Assembly: GCF_010731795.1 (NCBI RefSeq)
Contig: NZ_AP022591.1
Location: 2,356,001 to 2,420,000 of the forward strand
DNA: 64,000 bases
Source of the DNA: Mycolicibacterium celeriflavum
GTDB lineage: Bacteria > Actinomycetota > Actinomycetes > Mycobacteriales > Mycobacteriaceae
Direction of reading: 5' to 3'
Part shown: positions 54,550-64,000 of the stretch, in pieces
Numbering within the stretch: position 1 is the stretch's first letter
How the letters are laid out: each line of letters begins with the position of its first letter
Notes under the pieces: model-generated
What the model was told of the DNA's origin: nothing
Database searches by the model: none
Seen by the model: only the letters and a program-made list of their open reading frames with translations
Program-made: the position numbers and the translations under genes

Positions 54550-55971
54550 CTACTGAGCCGCAAGCGAAACCTGGCGGACATAATTCGCGAGAGCTTCGTC
54601 GGCGTCGACGGGTTCGAAACCGGCCGACTGGATCTTGGCGAGGTCCAGAACACTGTTGACGGGCCGAGGTGCGACAGGTTGCGAGGCACCCGCGTAGTAC
54701 TCGGCCGTGGTCACCTCGGTGACGCGGTTCGGATCATGACCGGCCAGCTCGAAGGTCCGCCGCGCGACCGCCGCCCACGACGTCGCCGCCCCGGACCCCG
54801 TCACGTTGTAGGTGCCGTACGGCGCGCGCGTCTCGATCAGGTGCCGGATCGCTCTCGCCAGTTCCGATGTGAGGGTCAACCGACCGTGCTGGTCGTTCAC
54901 GACAGCCGGGTCCACGCCGCGGTCGGCGAGAGACAGCATGGTGCGCACGAAGTTTCGGCCGTCGCCGATCACCCATGACGCCCGTACGATGTAATGCCGA
55001 TCCACGGTGGCGACCACCGCGTCGCCGGCGGCTTTGGTCTGCCCGTACACACCGAGCGGCGACACCGGGTCGTCCTCGCGGTATGGCCTGCTCATGTTGC
55101 CGTCGAAGACGTAGTCGCTTGAGACGTGTACCAGCGTGATGCCGTGGGCGGCGGCGATCCGTGCCAGAGTTGCGACGCCGCCGACGTTGGTGGCCCACGC
55201 CGCCGCGCGCCCTTCGGGTGTCTCCGCAGAATCCACCGCGGTATAGGCGGCGGCGTTGATGATAGTGTCGTAATCGCGCCAACGGCGGGCGGTTTCGACG
55301 CCGGCGAGGTCGACGTCGGCGCGTTCGGCGAACTCGACGTTGGGTGCGTCGGCATATGCGTCGCGCAGTGCCCGGCCCAGTTGCCCACCGGCACCGAGCA
55401 CCAGGACCTTGCGCGGTGCCACCGGTCGTATCTGCGCCAGCCGCGGATGCTCGCGATCCTTCGCTGACAGCGCGGCGCGTTCGAGCGGGATCGGCCAGTC
55501 GATGGCGACTGTCTCGTCAGCAAGGTTCAGCGATGTGTATTCGCCGTCCGGCGAGTAGTGGTCGTTCACCAGGTAGATGTAGGCGGTGTTCGGTTCCAGC
55601 GTCTGGAACGCGTTGCCCACACCGCGCGGCACGAATACCGCTCGGGACGGGTCGATCTCGGCCGTGAAGGTGGTGCCGAATGTGGAGCCGGCGCGGAGGT
55701 CCACCCACGCCCCGAAAATCCGTCCGGTCGCGACGGAGACGAACTTGTCCCATGGTTCGGCGTGGATTCCGCGCGTCGTGCCCGCGGTCTCGTTGAGCGA
55801 CACATTGTTCTGCACGGGTTTGAAGTCGGGCAAGCCGAGCGAGACCATCTTCTCGCGCTGCCAGTTCTCCTTGAACCACCCGCGATTGTCCCCGTGCACG
55901 GACAGCTCCCACACCACCAATCCAGGTATGGGAGACGCCATGGCGCGCAGAGGTTTACCGAACTCAGTCAT
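54550..55971 (-). CDS. rmlCD: Fused dTDP-4-dehydrorhamnose 3,5-epimerase / reductase (RmlC-RmlD)
   Basis: 473 residues. The first ~180 are an RmlC cupin (HGDNRGWFKENWQREKMVSL; AEPWDKFVSVATGRIFGAWV). From about residue 190 there is an RmlD SDR (VLVLGAGGQLGRALRDAYAD; VHVSSDYVFDG; YGQTKAAGDAVV). It completes dTDP-L-rhamnose synthesis from the RmlB product. Fusion of the two steps is known in Corynebacterium but M. tuberculosis has separate genes (from memory). It is last in rmlA-rmlB-rmlCD. Confidence 0.92.
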   Translation of the reverse strand: MTEFGKPLRAMASPIPGLVVWELSVHGDNRGWFKENWQREKMVSLGLPDFKPVQNNVSLNETAGTTRGIHAEPWDKFVSVATGRIFGAWVDLRAGSTFGTTFTAEIDPSRAVFVPRGVGNAFQTLEPNTAYIYLVNDHYSPDGEYTSLNLADETVAIDWPIPLERAALSAKDREHPRLAQIRPVAPRKVLVLGAGGQLGRALRDAYADAPNVEFAERADVDLAGVETARRWRDYDTIINAAAYTAVDSAETPEGRAAAWATNVGGVATLARIAAAHGITLVHVSSDYVFDGNMSRPYREDDPVSPLGVYGQTKAAGDAVVATVDRHYIVRASWVIGDGRNFVRTMLSLADRGVDPAVVNDQHGRLTLTSELARAIRHLIETRAPYGTYNVTGSGAATSWAAVARRTFELAGHDPNRVTEVTTAEYYAGASQPVAPRPVNSVLDLAKIQSAGFEPVDADEALANYVRQVSLAAQ

Positions 55972-55986
55972 CCTCGAGGGCTTCCT

Positions 55987-57854
<1,868 letters not shown>

Positions 57855-57923
57855 GCGCCAATCGTGACATACCACCAATCCGCGCACTGCGGAGCCCGAG
57901 CGGCTCCGCTACCGGGCTCCTTG

Positions 57924-59756
57924 TCAGGCTGCCGGCTTTTCCGAGTCCGCTGGGCTTTCCGCGCCCGCTGCGCCCTCCGGGCCTTCTGGGCTCTCGGGCT
58001 TCTCGTCCGGCTCCGGGTTCGCCGTGGGATCTGGTTCTTCGGCGCCCTTCACGTCGCCGGTCGGGTTGTCGGCCGGCTTGTTCGGCGAGAAGTTCAACGA
58101 GACGCTGCCACCGTTCGCGTTGATGGTGTTCCCGCCCGGACCCTTGTCGTCTTCAGGGGCCTTGCCGGGCACGATGTCGTCGCCCTCACCGGCATTCGCG
58201 TTGTCCTCGACGACGACCTCGACGTTGCCCGCCGGGGACTGCTCGAGCCCGGACTCCTGCGGCTCCTCGGACTCGAGCGTGCCCTCGGACTCGAGCGTGC
58301 CCTCGGCGCCGATCGTGCCCTCGGTGCCGAGCGTCTCGTTTCCTTCGGCCAGCGTGAGGTCGGCTTCCGTCTCGGTGTTCGCGACGAACGTCTTCTGGTC
58401 GTCGACCCCGGCGGGCTGTTGCTGCTCGGCGTCGTCAATGCCTTGCACCAGCTTCAGCTTGACCGCGGAGAGACCTTCGGGATCGTCGCCCGACTGCGCC
58501 AGCACCTGTACGTCCTCTTGCTCTTGCTGATCCTGCAGCGGCGACGGCGGGGCGACCGGCGACGGCGACAGCGGGATCTCCGTCGCCAAGCCGAAATTGG
58601 CGAGGAAGTTGTTGATGCCCTGGAAGACCGCCGGGATCAGCTTGATGGCCAGCGTGATCGGATTGAAGAGTGGGAACAGCCCGATCTCGGTGGGTTGGCC
58701 GAAGGGAATATCGCGGTTGTAGCCGGTCTCTTCGATGATCACGCGCAGCGCCGGCTCGATGAGGTCCGCGATCGGCTTGCCGAGGAACGGGAGCGAGTGC
58801 AGCGGCCGCACGAGCGGCAGCACCTTCGGCGTCACGGTGTAGTACGTGGTGTCGCCGTATGTCTGAATGTTGACGAGGTCGGGATAAAGCTCGGGGTACG
58901 AGGTGATCAGCTCCCACTCTTCTTCGCTGTATCCAGCCGGGAGTTCGCCGGGATCGCTATCCTCGTTGACCGCGAGGTAGGTGCCGTGGTCGTAGTAGAA
59001 ACCGAGCAGCGAGTTGGCCACCGCCAGCGGGTTGAGCAGATACTGCGGGAAGTCCGCGATGCCCTCCCACCGGATCGCCCAGTCTTCGGTCGTGAAGCCA
59101 GGCACCGGCCCGGTGGGGGTGGGCTGTCCGGTCGTCACATCGAGGATCGGGATGTGCCCCAGAATGCCGAATCGCGACAGGATGCCACCGTTCGGCCGGT
59201 TCGGGTTGCCGATGAAGACGAACTGCACCTCGTCGACGTTTTCGAGCAAGTCGTTCCAGTCGCCATTGATGATTTTCGTCTTGGCGATTGTGACGACGCG
59301 CGCGCCCTGCGAGTAGCCGGCGATAACGATGTCGCCTTCGTAGGCGGGGTCGAGCTCCGCTATGTTCTGCAACGCCGTGCGTAGATTATCCACGCCGTCT
59401 TCGACAGACACGTCGAACTTCTCGCACCGGCCGGGGTCACACCAGCCGGGCAAGGGGATCGGCCAGAACGAGGCGAAATAGTCGACGCCCAAAAGGCCTC
59501 CCTCTCGCGGCTCTTCAGGGTCGTAGGGACCACATCCGTTGGCCAGAGTGCAGTTGGTGTCCTGCATGTAGTAGTCGCGGAAGTTCTCCATGTACTCATC
59601 GACAATGTTCGCGTTCGGCGTTCCGGTGCCCGGCACGATAAGCGCGGTGGTGGCAGCCAGGCTGACGGCCGCCATGAACGCCGTCACGGCGCCGAGGACG
59701 GCGGTGCTCAGCAAGCCCAGCAAAGAAAGAACCACGACCCGAATGCCCTTACGCAT
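57924..59756 (-). CDS. PE-PPE-domain serine hydrolase with acidic Pro/Glu/Ser C-terminal tail
   Basis: 610 residues. An N-terminal signal or anchor (VVLSLLGLLSTAVLGAVTAF) is followed by the PE-PPE/cutinase-like alpha/beta-hydrolase domain (VPGTGTPNANIVDEYMENFR; nucleophile S149 in IAGYSQGARVV; YTVTPKVLPLVRPLHSLPFL). From about residue 400 the tail is low complexity and rich in Glu, Ser and Pro, with repeats such as GTLESEGTLESEE. It has no PE or PPE domain itself. An extracellular esterase; the substrate is unknown. Confidence 0.85.
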   Translation of the reverse strand: MRKGIRVVVLSLLGLLSTAVLGAVTAFMAAVSLAATTALIVPGTGTPNANIVDEYMENFRDYYMQDTNCTLANGCGPYDPEEPREGGLLGVDYFASFWPIPLPGWCDPGRCEKFDVSVEDGVDNLRTALQNIAELDPAYEGDIVIAGYSQGARVVTIAKTKIINGDWNDLLENVDEVQFVFIGNPNRPNGGILSRFGILGHIPILDVTTGQPTPTGPVPGFTTEDWAIRWEGIADFPQYLLNPLAVANSLLGFYYDHGTYLAVNEDSDPGELPAGYSEEEWELITSYPELYPDLVNIQTYGDTTYYTVTPKVLPLVRPLHSLPFLGKPIADLIEPALRVIIEETGYNRDIPFGQPTEIGLFPLFNPITLAIKLIPAVFQGINNFLANFGLATEIPLSPSPVAPPSPLQDQQEQEDVQVLAQSGDDPEGLSAVKLKLVQGIDDAEQQQPAGVDDQKTFVANTETEADLTLAEGNETLGTEGTIGAEGTLESEGTLESEEPQESGLEQSPAGNVEVVVEDNANAGEGDDIVPGKAPEDDKGPGGNTINANGGSVSLNFSPNKPADNPTGDVKGAEEPDPTANPEPDEKPESPEGPEGAAGAESPADSEKPAA

Positions 59757-59937
59757 GGGTCAACTTTCACACAGGTGTGATGCCTGTCACGGCGGAACAG
59801 CGAAGTTCGCCGACAGGAATTTTCGTCGGCGTTCGCCGATGCGAGCGCGCTACCTCAGCGGCTGAAAAGTGCACCGCCGCACGGATGCGCCCGTGCTGCC
59901 CGAGAGGTCCGCCGCAAAGTCGCGGCGTCGTTTGGAA
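59757..59937. other. Gap with a weak hairpin after rplA
   Basis: A 6-bp-arm hairpin, CGCCGC / GCGGCG, at 59910-59927, lies 10 bp past the rplA stop and may be a weak terminator. The rest should hold the PE-PPE gene promoter. No gene is seen. Confidence 0.35.
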
Positions 59938-60645
59938 TCAGGCGTCGGCGAAGTTGCGCGTGACCGACGGATCGACCGGGATGCCCGGGCCGGTGGTCGT
60001 CGAGATCACGATCTTCTTGAGGTAGCGACCCTTGGACGACGACGGCTTGGCCCGCAGGATCTCGTCGATCGCGGCGCCGTAGTTCTCTGCGAGCGCCTTC
60101 TCGTCGAATGACGCCTTGCCGATCACGAAGTGCAGGTTGGCCTGCTTGTCGACGCGGAAGTTGATCTTGCCGCCCTTGATGTCGGCCACGGCCTTGGCGA
60201 CGTCCGGCGTCACGGTGCCGGTCTTCGGGTTCGGCATCAGGCCACGCGGGCCCAGGATGCGCGCGATCCGGCCGACCTTGGCCATCTGGTCGGGCGTCGC
60301 GATCGCGGCGTCGAAGTCCAGCCAGCCGCCCTGGATCCGCTCGATCAGGTCGTCGCTGCCGACGGCGTCGGCGCCCGCGGCTTCGGCGGCCTCGGCCTTG
60401 TCACCGACCGCGAATACGACGACGCGGGCGGTCTTGCCGGTGCCGTTGGGCAGGTTGACGGTGCCGCGCACCATCTGGTCGGCCTTGCGCGGGTCGACGC
60501 CGACGCGGATCGCCACCTCGACGGTCGCGTCCTGCTTCTTCGACGACGTCTCCTTGGCCAGCTTCACGGCCTCCAGCGGCGAATACAGCTGGGTGCGGTC
60601 GATCTTCTCGGCGGCTTCGCGATATGCCTTGCTGGTCTTGCTCAT
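59938..60645 (-). CDS. rplA: 50S ribosomal protein L1
   Basis: 235 residues, standard length. The conserved core is [20 protein letters not shown] and [21 protein letters not shown] precedes the ATG. It follows rplK by 99 bp in a conserved pair; L1 stabilises the L1 stalk and usually represses its own operon. Confidence 0.98.
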   Translation of the reverse strand: MSKTSKAYREAAEKIDRTQLYSPLEAVKLAKETSSKKQDATVEVAIRVGVDPRKADQMVRGTVNLPNGTGKTARVVVFAVGDKAEAAEAAGADAVGSDDLIERIQGGWLDFDAAIATPDQMAKVGRIARILGPRGLMPNPKTGTVTPDVAKAVADIKGGKINFRVDKQANLHFVIGKASFDEKALAENYGAAIDEILRAKPSSSKGRYLKKIVISTTTGPGIPVDPSVTRNFADA

Positions 60646-60744
60646 TGGTATCTCCTAGTTGCTGAGTTGTGGTCTGGTCTGAACGCTCTTCGCGCGAGCG
60701 CTCATCGCCGAGCCGAAGCTGGCTCTCCCACGGGATCCGTCGGA

Positions 60745-61173
60745 CTATTCGACGGTGATCCCCATCGACCGGGCGGTCCCGGCGATGATCTTGGCGGCCT
60801 GATCGATGTCGTTGGCGTTCAGGTCCTCTTTCTTGGTCTCGGCGATCTCGCGCACCTGATCCCAGGACACCTTCGCGACCTTGGTCTTGTGCGGCTCGCC
60901 GGAGCCCTTCTGCACACCGGCGGCCTTGAGCAGCAGCTTGGCCGCGGGCGGTGTCTTGAGGTTGAAGGTGAAGCTGCGGTCCTCGTAGACGGTGATCTCC
61001 ACGGGGATGACGTTGCCGCGCTGGTTCTCCGTCGCGGCGTTGTACGCCTTGCAGAACTCCATGATGTTGACGCCGTGCTGGCCGAGCGCCGGACCGACCG
61101 GCGGGGCGGGGTTGGCCTGCCCGGCCTGGATCTGCAGCTTGATCAGCCCGACGACTTTCTTCTTCGGGGCCAT
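60745..61173 (-). CDS. rplK: 50S ribosomal protein L11
   Basis: 142 residues. Typical L11: [40 protein letters not shown] and the C-terminal rRNA-binding domain. It forms the GTPase-associated centre with 23S rRNA. It is downstream of nusG by 84 bp. Confidence 0.98.
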   Translation of the reverse strand: MAPKKKVVGLIKLQIQAGQANPAPPVGPALGQHGVNIMEFCKAYNAATENQRGNVIPVEITVYEDRSFTFNLKTPPAAKLLLKAAGVQKGSGEPHKTKVAKVSWDQVREIAETKKEDLNANDIDQAAKIIAGTARSMGITVE

Positions 61174-61257
61174 GAGTGTTGGTGTTCCTCTCTCGTTTCT
61201 CCGCGACTTCGGCGTACTTGGTCGCGCTCACCGCGACTAACTACACCGAAATCGCAA

Positions 61258-62103
<846 letters not shown>

Positions 62104-62142
62104 TCAGTCCTCTCAAATTCTCATTCGTCGCGCGCATGCCCA

Positions 62143-62583
62143 TCAGCCGAAAACCAACGTCACGAGCTTGGCCAGACCCAGGTCAACGAAGCCGATCAAA
62201 GCCACCATGAACACCAGAAACACCAGCACCACGATGGTGTAGCTGACCATCTGCTTGCGGTTCGGCCAGATCACCTTGCGCAGTTCGGCGACGACCTGCT
62301 GCAGGTAGGTCCAGACGAAAACGAACGGGTTGCGCCCGCCCTTACCAGGTCGGTCGGCGCGCTTCCTGGCGGTCTTCTTCGCGGTGCCCGACCCGTTCTT
62401 CGTGGGGGAAGCCTTGGTGCCCGTCGACAGGTCGACCGCCTCGCCGGCGTCCTCGCCAACCGCGGCTCGCCGCGACCGCTTCCCCGTGGGCCGGGTCGGC
62501 CGGGTCACGACCGCGCCGCGGCCGGTCTCGGAGTCGGGCCCGGTATCGCCTGCGGAGCCGGCACCATCGCGCTCGTCGCTCAC
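62143..62583 (-). CDS. secE: Preprotein translocase subunit SecE
   Basis: 146 residues from the GTG at 62583 (VSDERDGAGSAGDTGPDSET), with GGGGAG six bases upstream; matches the MSDE start in M. tuberculosis. ATG at 62607 is less likely. A charged N-terminal extension precedes a single membrane helix (VSYTIVVLVFLVFMVALIGF) after the conserved EVVAELRKVIWPNRKQM-type segment (VVAELRKVIWPNRKQM). A SecYEG component, upstream of nusG. Confidence 0.95.
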   Translation of the reverse strand: MSDERDGAGSAGDTGPDSETGRGAVVTRPTRPTGKRSRRAAVGEDAGEAVDLSTGTKASPTKNGSGTAKKTARKRADRPGKGGRNPFVFVWTYLQQVVAELRKVIWPNRKQMVSYTIVVLVFLVFMVALIGFVDLGLAKLVTLVFG

Positions 62584-62662
62584 CGCATGCTCCCCTTGTC
62601 TGGTCATCTGGTCTTCTGTGGGTCACTGTCCAGTGTCCACACTTGTCGAGTATTCAGTTGAG

Positions 62663-62735
<73 letters not shown>

Positions 62736-62738
62736 TCA

Positions 62739-62760
62739 GGGTGGCACACGAGCGCCACCC
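62739..62760 (-). terminator. Hairpin between hadC and trpT
   Basis: Perfect 7-bp arms (GGGTGGC / GCCACCC) with an 8-base loop lie just 5' of the tRNA. It may end the had transcript or mark a processing site. Confidence 0.45.
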
Positions 62761-62876
62761 GCTCCGGGGCTCACACAATTCGCGCGCTCCCCGATCGGTC
62801 GATTGAAACCCGACGGAAGCGCGCTGGACTGGGAAAACCCCGAGGACCGAGTGTAGCGCGCCACCGGTGCGTGTTA

Positions 62877-63464
62877 CTAATCCGCCGCCCGGATGCTCTC
62901 CGGTTCGTCGACCTGGGCGGCGGCCTCACCGTTGCCGGCGCCGTTCGCGCTCTCGTCGTGCACGACGGGCTTGCGCGTCACCTGCCCGGTCTTGGGGTCC
63001 CACCCCGCGGAGATGGAGTTGTCGCCCTCGTGGCCCATCAGCGTGGTGAAGGACTCCATGACCAGCTCGCCGTGCTGGTCGACCAGCGTGTTGCGGGTGG
63101 TGACGATGTCGGCACCGAAGCGTTCGTCGACCGTCAGCACATACAGCGTGCCGGTCAGCTCGTCGCCGGCCTTGATCGGGCGGTGGAACTTGAACTTCTG
63201 GTCGACCTGGATGATCTGCAGGGTTTCGAAGCCGACGTCGTTGTGCTGGAAGAAGTGCCGCTGGATCATCACCGCGAAGATCGACATGAACGTCGGCGGG
63301 GCGATCAGCGCATCGTGGCCGGCGGCCTTCGCGGCCTCCAGGCTGTGGCTCGTCGCGTCGTAGGACTTGACGGCGTTGGCGTACTGGCGGATCTGCTCGT
63401 GACCTACGACGTAGGGCTCGGGGTACTTCCAGACCATTCCCTGGATGTCGATTTTGAGGGCCAT
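62877..63464 (-). CDS. hadC: (3R)-hydroxyacyl-ACP dehydratase subunit HadC
   Basis: 195 residues, about 29 longer than M. tuberculosis HadC; the extra is an Asn/Glu/Ala tail. A hotdog fold without the catalytic Asp/His hydratase motif (LIAPPTFMSIFAVMIQRHFF; FHRPIKAGDELTGTLYV). With HadB it dehydrates long meromycolate intermediates in FAS-II. It starts 2 bp after the hadB stop. Confidence 0.95.
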   Translation of the reverse strand: MALKIDIQGMVWKYPEPYVVGHEQIRQYANAVKSYDATSHSLEAAKAAGHDALIAPPTFMSIFAVMIQRHFFQHNDVGFETLQIIQVDQKFKFHRPIKAGDELTGTLYVLTVDERFGADIVTTRNTLVDQHGELVMESFTTLMGHEGDNSISAGWDPKTGQVTRKPVVHDESANGAGNGEAAAQVDEPESIRAAD

Positions 63465-63466
63465 GA

Positions 63467-63895
63467 TTACGCCAGCTTCGCAATCGCGACGGCGCGGCCG
63501 AAGATCTTCTTCCCCCCGGTGGTGGCCGACAGTGCGATGGTCACCGTCTTCGACTCGGGCTCAACGGCTTTCACCCGCCCATTGAAGACGATCTCGGCGC
63601 CGACGCCGTCGTTGGGCACGGGCACGACCGCGGTGAACCTGACGTTGTACTCGGTGACCGCCGCCGGGTCGCCGACCCACTCGGTCACGTAGCCGCCGCC
63701 CAGGCCCATGGTCAGCATGCCGTGCGCGATCGCGGTGTCCAGGCCGACCTGCTTGGCGATCTCGTCGTCCCAGTGGATCGGGTTCAGGTCGCCGGAGACA
63801 CCGGCGTAGTTGACGAGGTCCTGCCGGGTCAGCGGGATCACCCTCTCGGGAAGCACGTCGCCCTTCTTCACCGAAGCGAACTCACGCAGTGGCAT
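63467..63895 (-). CDS. hadB: (3R)-hydroxyacyl-ACP dehydratase catalytic subunit HadB
   Basis: 142 residues, as in M. tuberculosis. The hydratase-2 motif with catalytic Asp and His is intact (VSGDLNPIHWDDEIAKQVGL), as is IAHGMLTMGLGGGYVTEWVG. It is the catalytic partner of HadA and HadC. ATG at 63895 lies inside the hadA 3' end. Confidence 0.97.
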   Translation of the reverse strand: MPLREFASVKKGDVLPERVIPLTRQDLVNYAGVSGDLNPIHWDDEIAKQVGLDTAIAHGMLTMGLGGGYVTEWVGDPAAVTEYNVRFTAVVPVPNDGVGAEIVFNGRVKAVEPESKTVTIALSATTGGKKIFGRAVAIAKLA

Positions 63896-64000
63896 CTGTA
63901 AAACCCTCTTCTCCGTCACCCGTCCGACCCGCCAGGGTCGTGAATGTCTCCTGTAGGACGTCACCGGCTTCATTGGTGACGACGTTCTTGAGTACGACGA
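63882..64000 (-). CDS. hadA: (3R)-hydroxyacyl-ACP dehydratase subunit HadA (C-terminal part)
   Basis: The last ~40 codons are in the window, reading VVLKNVVTNEAGDVLQETFT then TLAGRTGDGEEGFTDATA, which match the HadA C-terminus. The gene continues beyond the right edge. It overlaps the hadB start by 14 bp, so the subunits are co-translated. Confidence 0.9.
   Translation of the reverse strand, partial: VVLKNVVTNEAGDVLQETFTTLAGRTGDGEEGFTDATA

Overview
The window is a core chromosomal segment of a Mycobacterium, most likely a rapid-growing environmental species (Mycolicibacterium type). The evidence is high GC, HadABC, two cyclopropane/methoxymycolate-type methyltransferases, MceG (Mkl), a mycofactocin-type SDR, and gene order that largely follows M. 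tuberculosis Rv0635-Rv0687, read in reverse. All of the core translation and transcription genes lie on the minus strand. Orthology statements rest on recalled gene order and protein motifs; no database search was run.

Layout, left to right. 1-1544: Lrp/AsnC regulator (partial) divergent from ornithine aminotransferase rocD. 1569-4304: SDR, SHOCT membrane protein and a secreted cutinase. 4453-8751: str operon rpsL-rpsG-fusA-tuf (minus). 9072-11728: TetR regulator, two DUF3558-like lipoproteins and two DUF3060 proteins. 11828-15886: translationally coupled fadE8-echA4-paaX-like-echA5. 15945-20322: PAP2 membrane protein, endonuclease IV, a mycothiol-type isomerase-family protein, a cupredoxin lipoprotein and a DUF559 protein bracketed by two copies of a long palindrome. 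20422-28305: rpoB-rpoC with leader and promoter. 28306-33607: mceG, a molybdopterin oxidoreductase and a secreted hydrolase with an acidic linker. 33787-34985: rplJ-rplL with an L10 leader. 35057-41538: HxlR/DUF1772 divergent pair, then a GH38 alpha-mannosidase, a SurA-N-like protein and a ROK kinase in one overlapping operon. 41660-46861: exonuclease-phosphatase family protein, nucleotidyltransferase, a WYL/DinB divergent pair and a TetR/MpaB divergent pair. 46939-51315: ABC1 kinase, lipG and two mycolate methyltransferases (plus). 51363-54541: small unknown protein and a large LuxR-type ATPase regulator. 54550-59756: PE-PPE-domain hydrolase, rmlA, rmlB and a fused rmlC-rmlD. 59938-64000: hadA(partial)-hadB-hadC, trpT, secE-nusG and rplK-rplA.

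The conserved backbone carries translation and transcription (rpsL to tuf, rpoBC, rplJL, rplKA, secE-nusG) together with the cell-envelope lipid functions usual beside it: mycolate elongation (had), mycolate modification (mmaA) and the Mce transport ATPase. Small accessory modules sit between the conserved blocks. Several are divergent regulator/target pairs with clear palindromic operators: Lrp/rocD, HxlR/DUF1772, WYL/DinB and TetR/MpaB. No insertion sequence, prophage or CRISPR array was seen. The least ordinary items are the compact dTDP-rhamnose cluster with an RmlC-RmlD fusion, the palindromes around the DUF559 gene, a 26-bp tandem repeat that copies a stop codon, the absence of mmpS5-mmpL5-mmpR5 from its expected slot, and a serine where RpoB usually has proline near the rifampicin region.
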